A stretch of DNA of 64,000 nt from contig JARFIW010000588.1 of assembly GCA_036346225.1 (NCBI GenBank), positions 3,663,501-3,727,500 of the forward strand, given 5' to 3'. Shown one piece after another: positions 31,946-45,770 of this stretch. The position numbers and the translations under genes are program-made. The DNA is from Platerodrilus igneus. Its lineage: Eukaryota; Arthropoda; Insecta; Coleoptera; Lycidae. Position 1 is the first letter of the stretch; each line of letters starts with the position of its first letter. The notes beneath the pieces are model-generated. The model made no database searches, was not told where the DNA came from, and saw nothing but the letters and a program-made list of their open reading frames with translations.

Positions 31946-32429
31946 CATTTGCTAAGCTTTACGCTTTGGGAAACGTTCTGGAGCTGTCCCGATTTTTATA
32001 CACTCCAACGTGTACCACACATGACAAACTCGTTAAATCTCTAATTAATAATCTTGGACATGGGACTCTGGCAGTGATATTGAGTTTTTGATTTTTCAGA
32101 TTAAATTTCTATGAAAGGTGCGTTCTAAAAAATAATAAGAGGGCAGTGTTTTGGCTGCCAAAAGTTCTAAAAAATTTAGACTGTCTATTTTCATCTACAC
32201 GCGCACAGAAGCCTAACACAAAAAAGAACAAATACTACACCAAAAAAGTTACAGGTTCCGCACACAAAATATAATTTTGTAATTTATAAGTTAATAAATT
32301 ACTGGTTATGCAATTTACATAGCTTACAGGTTGAGTTAATTCAGAATACGCATTCGTAAAATCAATGTTTTTAGATTTTATTTATATTGCATTGTGCTGC
32401 CTTTTTATACAATACCTCTAGCTTCCTTC
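31946..32429. other. degraded sequence
   Basis: Short coding-like pieces occur after 31946 (FAKLYALGNVLELSRFLYTP), without a recognised family. The remainder is noncoding. Confidence 0.45.
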
Positions 32430-34710
32430 ATTGCGCATCTCACAGCCCATGAGATTTTGGAAGACCTATATGTTGAAAACTTTTCAGAAGAAACTAAAGT
32501 CCTGCGTGAACTCTTAAAGAAAGATGTTTACTTTGTGTGGTCGGACCACCACAGAGTGGCCTTTGAAAAACTTAAACGCATTCTAACAAATAGCCCGGTC
32601 CTCAGGTATTCCGACCCTTTGAAGGAAATAACAATATCCGTAGATGCCAGTCATAACGGTTTAGGGGCGTGCTTGTTACAAGAAAATGTACCTGTCTATC
32701 ACGCTTCGATAGCTTTAACGGAACCTCAAGTGTAACAACCTCAAATAACAAATGAGCTGTTAGCGATTTATTTTTGGCCTAACTAAATATCATGATTACG
32801 TTTTTGCAAGGCAAGTATTTGTCGAGACGGATCACAAGCCGTTAATAACCTTAATTAAAAACCTTTAAATAAAATACCAGCGCGTTTACAACGCATAATA
32901 CTTTTTCTACAAAGGTACAATTTTAAACTCGAGTGCAAAAGAGGCAAAGATCTCGTTATAGCGGACGCGTTATCGAGAGCTTGTTCTAAAGAAACCTCGA
33001 GTAATGATCTAGACTTAAACGATCAAGTATGCGAGTTATGTATCCCTCAATTGAATTATACATAAAGAAATAGAATAAATTAGGAAATTATTAGAAATAT
33101 TAAGAAATGTTAAGTGAAGCGCAACAAGTAAATCAAAGACAGTTTTATACAGATAGTGACACTGCAGATGTCAGGTCACAGGCGGTCACCGACGGTCACG
33201 TACTGATATTACCTAGAAAGTAAGATCGCAACAATGTATTTATGAATAGAGTTAAGAATAAGCAGACATGAAATCTGCAAGTTCCCACAGCCATGTGAGG
33301 GGGTAGGGATATTATTAAAAGCCCGGCAGCTCCAGTCGACGACTGTTAATCCATCGTTCAACTTTAACATTGCAGTTCGTTAGATTACTCATTTTTGTAC
33401 AATTAATTAATATATTTCGATTAAAATAATATTAATTCAAGTTTGTCAAAATTCCAAGTCAACTCTGTATAAATAAATAAAAATTGTTAAGAAGTTGAAA
33501 ATGGTTTTTTAAAAAAGGCCGCTCCCAGCCACGAACCTTAACTTGCGTAGTGCCTCAAATTAATTTTACAGAAGAATACTTAAATAAAATTAGAGTGACA
33601 ACTAAAGCTGATCCAGAATTACAGCAATTATAAATAGTAATTTTTACGGGTTGGCCAAAAAATAATAAATCTTTAAAAAATATTGTTAGGCTATATCTTA
33701 AATATAAAAGCGACTTAACAATTGAAAATGAAATTATCTATAAATATCACAGTTGTGTAATACCTCAAGGTCTCAGAAAAGCTATCCTAGAAAAAAATTC
33801 ATTACACCCACTTAGGGTATAGAAAATGTGAACAGCTCGCACTAGAATTGGTATTCTGGCCAACAATTCGCAATGAAATTAAATTAATGATAAAGAATTG
33901 TGCAATTTGTCAAAAATATGCTAGTTCACAGGCAGCAGAACCGTTACAGCCGCACGAAATACATACGATCCCCTTGGTACAAAGTGGGTTATGATATTTA
34001 AGAACTTAAAGAAATAAATTATTTAATAGTAATCGACTATTACTCAAAATTTGTTGAAATTGAAAAATTAAACACCATAAGTAGTAACAATGTAATAAAT
34101 GCGTTTAAAAACTTTTTTGCTAGATTCGGAGATCCGAAATATTTGATTTCTGACGGGGAAACGCAATTTACTTCCAAACAATTTCAAGATTTCGCGAATG
34201 AATAGAAATTCCAGCACGGAACATCTTCACCGACACATAGTCAATCCAATGGAAAGAGTGAAAGACACGTGCAAACAATTAAAAAAATGACGAGAAAAGT
34301 TATTGAAGATAGAAAAGATATACATCTGGCACTTTTACTGTACTGTAATACGCCTATATTTGAAAATAATTCGTTAAACGAGATATTAATGTCGAGGGCC
34401 ACACGTAACCCCTTACTTCCCACGGCAACTAAACAATTATAATCACATCAGGTTAATACCGCCCGGTATAATAACTATATTAAAATTAATCAGGAAAAGC
34501 AAGCACAATAGTATAACCAAAAGGGGAGCCAAAGAGTTTTCAATATTGAATCCAAACACAAATGTATGGGTACAGTTAAAACCTCAAGGTATTTGGTAAA
34601 CAGGTAGAATTTTAAAAAGGCTTGTTAGTCGTAGGTATAAAGTTTCAGTAAACAATGGAATTTATATTAGAAATAGGAAGTTTTAAGACCATCAGCCATT
34701 AAAGGTGTAG
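32430..34710 (+). mobile_element. second Ty3/gypsy (Mag-like) fragment
   Basis: Begins in the RT thumb, then RNase H (ITISVDASHNGLGACLLQ; DLVIADALSRACS near 32950), the integrase zinc-binding region (CAICQK near 33900) and core (LIVIDYYSKFVEIEKL; YLISDGETQFTSKQ; SPTHSQSNGKSERHVQT, the D,D,E residues). Many stops and shifts. The element is truncated on the gag/RT side and is interrupted by a solo LTR. Confidence 0.85.
33034..33543 (+). repeat. solo LTR of an errantivirus-like element
   Basis: Starts AGTTATG and ends CCTTAACT, with TGCG on both sides (33030-33033 and 33544-33547). It is clearly related to the LTRs at 37182 and 55394 (GTGACACTGCAGATGTCAGG, GGAGCTCC/CAGCTCCAG region, CCACGAACCTTAACT). 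Removing it and one TGCG restores the gypsy reading across the site. No internal sequence remains, so LTR-LTR recombination is the likely origin. Confidence 0.9.
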
Positions 34711-34930
34711 TGTAACCGACCTGAAGACTGACCTAACGCCCTCTATGAACGGCACACCGGGCTCCATGATCTAACATCTAGTGGCAGTGGCACGACGACA
34801 CCTACGTTGTGTTGTTATAATGTAATCCAAATTCACACTGAGAAGATGGCGTTAAGGCGGGAAGGTTTGAAATAACACTACAGTATTTTCCTAACTGAAT
34901 TTTAATAAAAATAATAACCCCTAAATAGGT
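34711..34930 (+). repeat. possible 3' LTR of the second gypsy fragment
   Basis: TGTAACCGACC follows a purine-rich AAAGGTGTAG after the end of pol, which is where a 3' LTR should begin. No second copy is present in the window to confirm its limits. Confidence 0.4.
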
Positions 34931-37177
34931 CATTGGCATGAGAGTTAAGAAAATTGAAATTCAAAGCAAACAGTGCCGTACTCAACCTGGGCGATTGGGA
35001 AAAGAGCACAGCAGAAAAAACCCCAAACTGCCCTCACACTTCCAACTGCATTTTACACATCTCGACAGGGCCGGGTAACGTACAAATACCCAGATCACAA
35101 CATTGGATTAAACGGGATGTCAACTGTTGCCCAGGCATAGCTCACGTGACAACTGAAGAAACGTTAGTGTAAACCAGCTAGTCTTTTCTGGTAGGTACTG
35201 AGGTCGGATAACCAATACTACCCAGCTAAAGTTGAAAGAGGGGAACACCAGGAAGGTAAAATCTGCCTTGACTACCAATGTTCTCCCCCTGCACGGACAT
35301 AAAATGTTAGTAATATTCAACAAGGCTCGATCACACGCGCCCACATACATACATTAACCGTTTCCAGCCCGTGTTACAAAATATTTCACAAAGGCTAGCC
35401 GATTTCCTATTATTTGCAAGAGTACAACTACAAGTACAATGACAAAGATGACATGAATCGCTGAAATGAACTTATGGTATGATGGCGCATAGTTAAAAGG
35501 CGCTGGTTATTTAATAGACTTCTCCAACATAGTCATAAATGCAAACGCGAAAGGCACGTGAAGGTCGGTCATACCAGAGGTTCAGTTTAATTACATCACA
35601 ACAATTATCACACACGTTAAATACTAGTTAATTATATAGGAACATCGGCTAGAAAATAGGATATACAAAAACAACAAAATATATAATTAAGTTTAAACCG
35701 AGATATGAGAAATGCAGTGGAATATGTGGTTGATAAGCTGAAGTAAAACAATTACACATAAAATAAAAAAGTCAAATGCATCACAAATATCAAACATTAT
35801 AAAACATGTAGGAAGTAAAACATCAAAATTTTATAGCACAAAAACAAGCCCAGATTCAGGCGCTAAATCTTTATATAAATGAATGTTAGTTAATATATAC
35901 ATGAAATCTAGTGAGCAAACGTTAAAAATTATTCATTATGATTGCATCGATTAAAACATACCTTTTGAAAAATTAAGCAACATCGTAGCATTGTAAAGTT
36001 ACAAACAAAAAAATATACACAACATCGTTATGGTTAAATTCAATTACTATTGTAAAGCAAAACAGATTATTAAATACTAAATAAAGATTATTTCAAATAA
36101 ACAAACATTAGTTTTGGTCGTCCAACCAAATACTCATTTATACATAAATAATTTCAAGAAAATCGGAATCGACAGGAAAAGTATAGATTACACCTGATAA
36201 GTAAAGCAAATGACAAAATCAGAGACAAAAGCAACAGGTAATCATAAAAATTATTCCTTCAATGGTTAACTATCTAACGGTTTTACAATAAACATCAACA
36301 ACCATTCAAAACAAGGCTCTGATTACAAAGATGTAATCGGATTACCTTGAATATCAACTGCATTATTAATTTATAAAACATTACCTTTAATACAACCAGC
36401 CAAGTGGAAGCTATTTCGACCTACCATTTTCGAAACTAAAGACCAAGTGCTTTTCAAACCTGTCGATTCTAGTTCGATCACCCATACGCATGCGCCCCCT
36501 TCTACTCTGAATCTTCACATCCCGGAATGCGTTCAGAAACCTGCAAGTGGTCACTGAGCTACTAACAAATACCTTCGAATATCGAAATGTACACAATAAT
36601 ATTTGTAATACTTATCGACCAATGAGAAAACAATTTAGAAATACTACGGATCACTTCAAAGGTGATAAAAACACCAATATTAAGAGACCGGTGTCATGGT
36701 CAACAGATAAAACTAAAAAAGGAAGGATAGCAGTAATACGAATACAAGCTTTTATTATAAAAATTTAGATTTTCCTATGTTAGTTAATTACAGTGATAAT
36801 GTAAATAATAGTTGTAGCACTACAAAACCGTCATGTTCTAAATTAGCATTAAGAAGTTCAAATGACAAAAATAAAAGTGATTTGGCGGCGGCAAATGAAA
36901 AGTGTAGGGGGAAAGTGATCAACGTGTAACGTTTCGGGGATAAATAAATAACAAACCAAACTGGAATCTGGTGCTTTATTTAATCTTGCCCGCGTAGTTT
37001 GAGGTAATACAAAATCGATAAACAAACACTACACTTATTTATTACAACAATAAAAATGCACCGGCTAGCTTATAATATAAACTTGTGATATCAGTACAAA
37101 ATGCTTAAACATATCTATCTACGACACGTGCACATCCAACTAGGATGATAGCCCGCGCTCAACTACCCTTTACTTGG
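34931..37177. other. 2.2 kb without a supported gene
   Basis: AT-rich. Short ORFs (34954-35172, 36547-36768) have no recognisable domains. The sequence near 35170-35340 is GC-richer and could be a fragment of an old repeat. The last bases are the target of the errantivirus. Confidence 0.5.
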
Positions 37178-37181
37178 CGCG

Positions 37182-37752
37182 AGTTATAGGAACCCCCATC
37201 TATTATATATATAAAACTAATACCTGTATTAGGAAATATTAGGAAACATTAGGAAATGTTAGGACAGTGCAACAATGTCGTTGCAACATTTTATTACATA
37301 TTATTAAGATGATTTCAGTTCCCACGAGTGGAAACGCTACAAAGTAGCACAAGGATAAGTGACACTGCAGATGTCAGGTCACAGACGGTCGTCGGATGTC
37401 ACGTACCAAGATTACGCAGAATAAGCCTGCAACATTGTAATTATGAATAGCTTTTAAGATATCAACTATGTATTATGAAGTGTAAGCGGACATAGGTCCG
37501 CAGGTTCCCACAGAAATGTGAGGGGGAAAAAGTTATATAAGGACTGGGAGCTCCACTCCTAGTCAGTTCATCAGACGTTCAGCTTTTACCTTGCAGTTCA
37601 CTGGTAACTCACTGTACAAATTAATTAATGTATTTCGACTTAGAATAAATTAATTCAAATTGTAATTGTTCAAATCTGTTCAAACAAATAAATGTATTAA
37701 GGACCAAAGAAGTCTTTTTAAAAAGGACCGCTCGAAGCCACGAACCTTAACT
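37182..37752 (+). repeat. 5' LTR of errantivirus
   Basis: 571 bp, preceded by CGCG. Contains a TATA/Inr promoter and ends CCTTAACT. About ten differences from the 3' LTR. Confidence 0.93.
37534..37567 (+). promoter_or_regulatory. LTR core promoter
   Basis: TATATAA at 37534-37540 and TCAGT at 37563-37567. The initiator A is 31 bases from the start of the TATA box, the standard arthropod layout. The same pair occurs in the 3' LTR (TCAGT at 55776-55780). Confidence 0.75.
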
Positions 37753-37771
37753 CGCGCAGTCGTAACGGATG
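37753..37771 (+). promoter_or_regulatory. primer-binding site, tRNA-Ser-like
   Basis: CGCGCAGTCGTAACGGATG directly follows the LTR and resembles the serine-tRNA primer site (GGCGCAGTCGG...) used by the 17.6/297 errantivirus group. Confidence 0.55.
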
Positions 37772-39436
37772 TCAAAAGGGCACTAGCGAATCCAACTTCG
37801 AGGAACTGGTGGTCCGGGAATTTCAATTCCGATTTTGGCAGAACAAAAACTGGAGAAGAAACACGCATCGTTCAAGTCCAGCAGCTGAAAGAGAAACAAG
37901 CATAGTTCGAATTCAACAAAAGAAAAATTGGAGGCGATACAAGAATAGATCAAATCCAAGAAGCCCAAAAGAAAAACAGAAACAAAGAAAACAAATCAAT
38001 GAAAGCAACCAAGCAACTAGTGTAAGTTCATTTTCCTAAACCAATTAAAATTTATTTTATTATTAACACAGACAATTGATATTTGCTAGTTTTATGATTT
38101 ATGATTTATTTATGTATATGTTGACTATTGTTACAAATATTTTATGCCATTTTTTTAAAAATAATCGACTTAGCAATTGCTAGAGATTATCTTCAAGCCT
38201 TTATTGAAATTTTATTATTATTTTACTTGTATATATGAAAAATTTATGAAAACTTGAGACAACAAAAAATTCTGAGACAAAGAACTGAGAAAAATTATTC
38301 TGAAACAAAAAACTAGAGACAATTATTAAAAAAAGTCGCAAAGCGCAAGAGACTAGATCACGTTTTAATTAACGTAAGAAAAATTCTTAAAAACAAAATC
38401 AAACCTCTTAAGATTGCGGAATTAAATCTTAACTGGCGCGAAAAAAATTTTTAAAAACCTCTAACTCGACAACCTTAACTGACACAAAAAATTTTAGAAT
38501 TTTTGAATCAAAACTTAACTAACGCAAGAAATTTTTAGAATTTCTAATTCTACAATCCCAACTAACACAAGAAATAAAAATTTATAATCCCACAATAAAA
38601 GAATTAACTGACTCACAAAATTAATTTAAAATACACCAAGAATAAAAACGCGAAAGCAACACCACGATTCAAACTCAAATACCATCCATAAATAGACAAA
38701 TCGCATTCTATTATTAAGAACTACATCTTAATACGAGAAATAACGAAGCGCGAATTCAAATTAAACGCAAAACTAACACTCATACTTCATAGAAACTAAC
38801 CTTGAATAAATACGCATAAAAATCTAATAATAAATCACATCAAAAGCTATTTAAATACATCGCAAAACCTTTCAGCATTATGAAATTAAAAACAGCATTA
38901 AAATTACAATCGAAAACTTTATTTAAGTATCAAACTAAAACTACTCAGGAAAACATTTCAGTAAATTAAAAACGCACCAAGTGTATTATATAAAAACACT
39001 GCGAGTATTAAATTACGCCCACGATAAAATTAAAAATAACTCATAGTAGAGACGCAAATGCAACTAAGTGACTAACAACATCCTGTAGCAGATAACATTG
39101 TAAGCATTACAGACACCTTACAATCGCATAAACCAACGAGAGAATTAATACGCACCTAAATAAAATTGACATAATTAAAAAGTAGAGAAGTAATAACTGA
39201 TTCAAATAACGCAAAACATTCACACCCGATAAATTACCACGAAAAATAACCCAGCCCATCGAAACTTCAGAAATTAAAATTAAAAATCGGCAAATCAAAA
39301 GTAAACTCAACCAAACTAATACCAAGCGTAAAACTCATTAAATAACATCAAAATCTACGAAATAAATCCAAATTTTTTTCAAAAAAAAAAAATTTTTTTT
39401 ACTTTTTAAAATTACCCAAATATTACCCCAGCCAAG
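37772..39436 (+). other. errantivirus 5' leader
   Basis: About 1.7 kb, A-rich, with no conserved protein. An ORF at 37809-38039 is Arg/Gln-rich and probably incidental. An A11/T8 run near 39375-39400 precedes the gag ATG. Confidence 0.6.
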
Positions 39437-40044
39437 ATGACTAATGAAATGAAGCTGTACCTCGAAATGATCCCAAGCTTCAATGGAAATGACACCTGCT
39501 TACTCAGTAATTATATTTCGGCTTCCGAAATATTCTTAAAGACCTTTTATAAGCCAGGCGATAACGACAGAAACACTTTGCTTATCCGCCTTATTACCAG
39601 TAAACTAACCGGAAGGGCACTAACGTTAATAGCCAGTCGCGAGGACGTAGATGAATGGGAACAGTTTAAACGGATATTAATCGCATATTTCGGTGATCAA
39701 CGTAACTTAAAATGTTTAATAAGAGACTTAACCGGACTGAGAATGAAACACAACCAGTCACCCTATCAATTTGGAATGAGATGCCAAGATGTAAGAAGCC
39801 TAATCTTGACAAAACTCAAAATCGAAGAAACCGACCCAAACGTAAGACTAATAAAAACTAAAATGTATGACGAGATGGCATTAGACACCTATCTAAATGT
39901 ACTACCCGAGAGACTTTCAGATAAAATTAGATTTCAACATCCCCAAAACTTAGAACAAGCAATGAATATGATAATTGAAGAAGAAAATGTAGTGTACTAC
40001 AGAAACCGACTATATAACCCCAACGCGAATAAAAGCTATACGCC
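39437..40044 (+). pseudogene. gag: errantivirus gag, first part (split by BEL)
   Basis: Starts MTNEMKLYLEMIPSFNGNDT and encodes a capsid-like region typical of gypsy-type gag (SYISASEIF-like block, then DEWEQFKRILIAYFGDQ). The frame is open to the BEL insertion at 40045. It resumes at 46061. Confidence 0.85.
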
Positions 40045-40329
40045 TGTAGAACCGCCACTGAAATTAGCAAACGCCGCTTTACGGCGCTGCCCTTTATAGT
40101 GACGGGTGCAAGTATATAAGAAGCTACCCGCTTCAAACACCCTTGCGCAGGAACACTTTATGTTTCTCAAAAGTAATACTCAACTTGTATTAAACTGTGC
40201 AATTTACTGGCATAAAAAATAACTTTTTTGGACGAGACCTAAAAATCACTCTTGACATATATGTCACAACACATAATGATCAATCGCCTACTACTACAGT
40301 TTAAATACATATGAGGCGCGTTTGCAACA
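40045..40329 (-). repeat. BEL 3' LTR
   Basis: 285 bp. In the plus direction it begins TGTAGAACC and ends TTTGCAACA. Contains a TATATAAGAAGC block and an AATAAC-rich region. Confidence 0.92.
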
Positions 40330-40392
40330 TACTCCCACCTTGTGTTATGAGCAACCGAAGAACACAACAAAATTTACGCGCCACTGTCCAGC

Positions 40393-43300
40393 CTAGTACG
40401 CAAGTCTTTCCGGCAACTTAACTTGCCGGCCACTTTTAGTGTACACACGTGTTTTACTCACAGGTACAATGTTCCTTCTTAACTGCTCTTCTGAGGAATC
40501 GCCGTCATGCACTGCATTTTCAGTAGCTGCTCCCACCTGACCGTAGCTATTCACAGAATCAAGATGAACCATTTTACCTTCTGAACACTCCAACAGATAA
40601 ATACGCTGAATTGGGCGCACCAACTGACCTTTAGCAGTTTTTAGTCGGACAACTCGTACTCGTCCATCTTTACCAGGTAACAACTCTGTTATGCGATCCA
40701 GAGGCCAGTCTATCCGTTTTGTCTGATAATTTCCAATCATAACGATCTCACCGACATTTAGTGAACGTATTTTGCAATGTTTGGACACCATACGTAATTG
40801 ACCCAAGTATTCGGTACGAAATCTTCTGCGTAATACATCACGAATCTTTTTGTGACGTAACAGTCGCTTGTTCAATGATGCAGAATCAAATAGATCTAAT
40901 TCTGGTACTCCAATTTCATGCCGTTCCTGCAGAAACATATTTGGTGTTAACGGCTCCAAATCGTTCACATCACTCGAGATGTAAGTCAAAGGTCTAGCGT
41001 TTATAATGGCTTCACAATCACATAATATAGTATGTAGTCCGTCAAAATCCAGCGAAGCCCTTCCTAAAACTTTACGTAATAATTGTTTTAACATAGAAAT
41101 CAATCTCTCCCAAAATCCACCCCACCATGCTGCGGTTGGAGGGTTAAACTTCCATACAATACGTTGCACCGCTGAATATTTTTTTACAGCGTCCCAATTC
41201 ACTTTCCGCATCGCGTTATCTGTACCGACAAAATTAGTTCCATTGTCTGAATATACGATACATGGTCGGCCCTTCTAGCAATGAATCTACGGAAAGAGTC
41301 AACAAATGTTCCAGTTGACAAGGATGTAACAAGTTCAAAGTGTACAGCACGATATATCGCACACGTGAAAATACACACCCATGCTTTTTGTCCATTTCTT
41401 AGAAACATAGGCCCGGCCATATCAACACCAATGATTTCGAAGACTGCCGCGTCACGTACTCTATCACTAGGTAACGGCGGCGTAATTTCTTCCATTCTGG
41501 AAGCGTTTTGTCGTTTACACACAACACAATTTCCAATAACAGTTTTTATGCTACGACGACCTCCTAGAATCCAATAGCGTTCTCTTAATAGAGATAAAAG
41601 TGTCTGCACACCAGTGTGACAGGACTCAACGTGCTTATCCAATATAAGCTTTTTAACCACTGGGTGCTTCCCAAGCAATAACAGAGGATATCTAAAGTCG
41701 ACATCGTCTTCGCGATATGAAACTTTGGTATTCAGACGAATAATACCATTTTTTATCAATAATTGGTTGCAATGAAGACAACTCTTTTACCTTCTGGTCT
41801 TGAAACGATTCTTGTTGTATAACTTTAACAAGACACAGCTCAGCAGCTTCTGTTTCTTCTACAGATAAACATTTATCCAGAATTCGGCCATCAGGAAAAC
41901 GACAATTGTGAACGAAACGTAAAATCCACGCAAGCAAGCAAATGATTTCATTGTAATGAGAAAAACGTTTATTATACCATAAGTCTTCACTGTTTAGCAT
42001 AGATGCTACAAGTCTTTTGCGACGTTCTCTTCCAACCTCATCTTCATTGACCTCAAGATCCGCCTTAGGCCATGCACAGTGTGGTTGGTATAACCAGGAC
42101 GGTCCCTCTAACTATTTGGATTCTAGCAATTGTTTGGAGGAACAACCGCGAGATGGGAGGTCCGCTGGATTCAAATTTCCTGGAACATGGTGCCACATGT
42201 TTTTATCGGTCAACTTACGAATTTTTGCAATCCGATTCCAAACAAATGCAGACCATTGATCTTCTTGTTTTATCCAAGAAATAACAGTACTCGAATCGCT
42301 CCAAAAATAACTTTCAAATTCGTTATCAATCAACGATTTCAACACGTCTTTACAGAGACGTACAAGCGTGCTGCAATCGTAGCAGCCAACAATTCGAGCC
42401 GGGGAATAGTCATTTCTTTTAAAGGTGCAATTCTCGCCTTTGCTTGAAGTAAACTTACTTTACACCATCGACCTTTTCTACTCTTACATAAACTACCGAT
42501 GAGTAGGCTGCCGTACTGGCATCACAGAATGTATGCAAGCTGATCTTTGCGAACCATCATTTAAATAGTCTATCCATCGAGGCACTTTAATTCCTAATAA
42601 GCATTCTGATTCCACATACCATTTCATAAATTCTCTCTTAACTTCGCCGTCTACTTCTTCGTCCCAATTAATTTTCTCTCTCCAGAGGTGCCGTAGCAAT
42701 GCTTTTGGGCGAATAGTAGTTGGACATACAAATCCCATTGGATCAAATATTCTATGAGTCAGCGATAATATAACACGCTTCGTTATAGGTCCTTTGGCTT
42801 CATGTTCACGGTGCTCAAAATTTAGCGCTAAACTATCTTCCGTTTTGTTCCAATTAAGACCTAGCACTTGCGTCACAGGTTTGTCAAAAGGCGTTTTGCC
42901 CAATTGCGTATGCTCCCACCCTCTGAGGTCGAAATGTCCTTTGGCCATTACTGTACGAGCATTTTTTTATAAACCGGTTTAGCTCGCTCACGGTAGCGAC
43001 GCTGTGTATGCAATTGTCAACGTAAAAGCCATTCATCAATGTCATAATGACCTGTTTAACTTCTCTGTTCACAGTTTCATCGAGCATACGAGTCAAATGG
43101 TACTTTATAGTCATGCCTAGTAAATACGGACTAGCGCACACTCCAAAAACAACTCTCTTATGTCGATATATGATTTCACTACCCTGTAAATCCAACCAAA
43201 TAAATCTTAATACGTCTTGTTCAGCAGAATGTAACCCCACTTGCAAAAAAAGCTTTGGTGATGTCTGCAATCACACCTATCGGATTGAATCGAAAACGTA

Positions 43301-45667
43301 ATAGCAAGGCAGGTATCAACTAAATCAGATTCGGACCGCTTTCTAAACAATCATTCAACGAAGGACTACCCTTTTCGTGCGAAGAAGCATCGAAAACTGG
43401 CCTTATCTTTGTGGTTAGACTATTAGATTTCACTACAGCCCTATGAGGTAAATAGTGAGTAACAGCATTTCTGGGACAGCGCATCTCTTCTTCAGATACT
43501 ACTTCAACTATGCCTAAGTCTTTCCACTCATTTAAAACTTGTACATAAGCTTCATACAACTGTTCAAATTGCAGCTTTTTTATAACATGGTTCAATCGCT
43601 TACGGGCAATTTCGTAATTATTAGCCAAAGGTGGATGACCTTGCTTCCATGGTAGACGTACAACGTATCTTCCATTAGCATCTTCTTCTACAGTTTCCAT
43701 GAAATATTTTTGTACATCGGAATTTATTTCATCTTTAGATCTTTTTTCCACCGGATCCATAATGCCTAACACGTCCAACTCCCATAGCTGATTTACCTTT
43801 AACTCACTGTAAAGTAATGAGATGACTTGCATAGTAGTGGACTTGCTACAAAGCTCTTTGGGAGCTTTTCCCATAAGCGTCCAACCGAGATCAGTCTCAA
43901 TAGCCACAAGACCACAATTCAAAACATGTCTCTTACCCGTCAATAATTTTCCACAAACATCGGCTCCTATCAAAATTTCTATTGGCGAATAATCACCCAC
44001 GTCAGCTATTTTTATACCTTTTTTAGCTAGTTCGTTTACGGGTTGGTCTAAAACATCGAAGTGGCAAGAATATTCACCAGTCAAATTAATAAGCTTTATC
44101 TTATAGACAATGTGAGCTTGTTCCGCTGTAGACGCTCCGCCAAACAAAGTATGAATAATCCGCGTGTGACCTTGCACCGGAAAACCCAATATCTGAGCAG
44201 TATTCTTCCAAACATATGATCTTTGTGACCCTGTGTCTATAATAGCCCGCACTGTACGTTCCCCAGTTTTTCCAGCGAGTTTTACTCGTAACGTTTGCAG
44301 GAACACAACAGGATTATACAAATTGGCAGCATTCTTATCGCAACTGGTTGCCTGTAGTACCTTATCCAGAGTTACCGGTGTAGTAACGTCTTCAGCACCC
44401 TTGTTTGCTGACAACTCAGGACACATTAATGGTACGTGTCTTTTGTTACATATCATGCAAGTTATTTTTTGACGACATTTTCGGCCGACGTGACCTACCT
44501 TTAAACAACTAAAGCAAGCCCTTTTCTGTTTCAAAATTTGACGTTTTTCATCTAATGCAACCTTTTGCATTTTGTGACACGACTCACTACTATGACCAGC
44601 TTCACAGAAAACGCATTTTACTTGTTTGGTAAACAAACCAGCAGCAGTCGGTACGTGCTCATGTTTTTCATTAACTTTTTTGCCTTTTCGCTCAGTTTCG
44701 TTAGAAATGGTGGCTGCAGAAAACCCTTCTTTTGCTAGTGCAATGCGTTGTTCTCCGTCAACTTCTAAGCTTATGAATGCCATCAAACCGTCAAGGCGTT
44801 CTTTGAGCGTATCGCCTCTTTTCACCGATACATCGCCCAGCGATCTCTGCCATGCGCGCAACAGCTCTTCTGGAAGACAAGATTCTACCAATGGAAACAA
44901 CATTGCGGAACAAGTGTCCGTCGTCACACCAAGCGTGTCAAGAGCTCTCAACTGCGTCGCAATCTTATCATACAGACTGGCTAAATTTAGCGTCTTTGGA
45001 TTGAGTGCTTTAATTAAAATAATTTTAGCAACTCACGCACATAAAACTCGACTAACAAGTCATGCCTCCCAAACCTGGCTTTTAAACTTTCTACAGCTTT
45101 TTCATAATTATTCCCAGTTGGGGGAAAACTAACTATAAGTTCTTCGGCTCGGGAACCCGGGACAATAACTTGCAACAAATAATGAAATTTATCTTCATTG
45201 GTTAACTCACAATCATTATGAACTTTATTAAAAGTGCTCCAGAACGGAAGCCAATCGCGCAGCTCACCTCCGAATTTTTTAAACTCAATGATTGGCAATT
45301 TGATTCTACGAGAAAGAGATCCTCCTGCGCCACTACCAACGTTACTAATACTGCCAATAGCAGGTGACCCAATAATGCGTTGGCAACGCAAATTCAACCT
45401 GCGATAAGTAAATTGATACTCGTCTGTGCTCTGAAGTTCTATTTCGAGTTGTTCCTCGCTGATTCCATCTGTATCCAACAAAAGGTCATAGACTTCACGA
45501 TCCATTTGTTCTAATCCGGCTATTTTTTGAGTTAACATTTCACACCTTGTATTTATCTGGTCAACATCTTGTTGTTCGGCATCCAAAAGTTGTGTCAGCT
45601 GATTTGCAGTTAAAGTGAAAGCCCTGCGTGCTGCAGCTCGAGATTTCTTAAGTCTCTCCATCGTCAC
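40393..45667 (-). pseudogene. BEL/Pao gag-pol polyprotein, broken
   Basis: From ATG 45667 (MTMERLKKSRAAARRAF): DUF1759-type gag with IKLPIIEFKKFGGELRDWLP. Zinc knuckles (CFSCLKVGHVGRKC, CMICNKRHVPLMC) and a protease (IIDTGSQRSYV) follow. RT runs through RPVFDASSHEKGSPSLNDCL to MNGFYVDNCI, which contains the catalytic YVDN. RNase H pieces lie at 42112-42345, the integrase zinc region and core at 41199-41759 (IGVDMAGP), and a DUF5641-type C-terminus at 40393-41211. Frameshifts occur near 45015, 43280 and 42900 and between later pieces; a TAG lies near 43320. Not functional. Confidence 0.92.
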
Positions 45668-45770
45668 AGTCTTTCAATTAGTAACTCAAACGCGATACTG
45701 ATAAACCAAACACCAACGCCACGCTAAATCGAACAATACCAAGTTGAGTCCTGTCACGGTCGCCAATAAA

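Noticed and set aside
36547..36900. Possible gag-like or host exon coding
   Set aside because: Short open pieces in two frames with no motif; cannot be supported from sequence alone.
42017..45132. Plus-strand ORFs across the BEL element
   Set aside because: Antisense shadows of BEL gag-pol; the domain evidence is on the minus strand.
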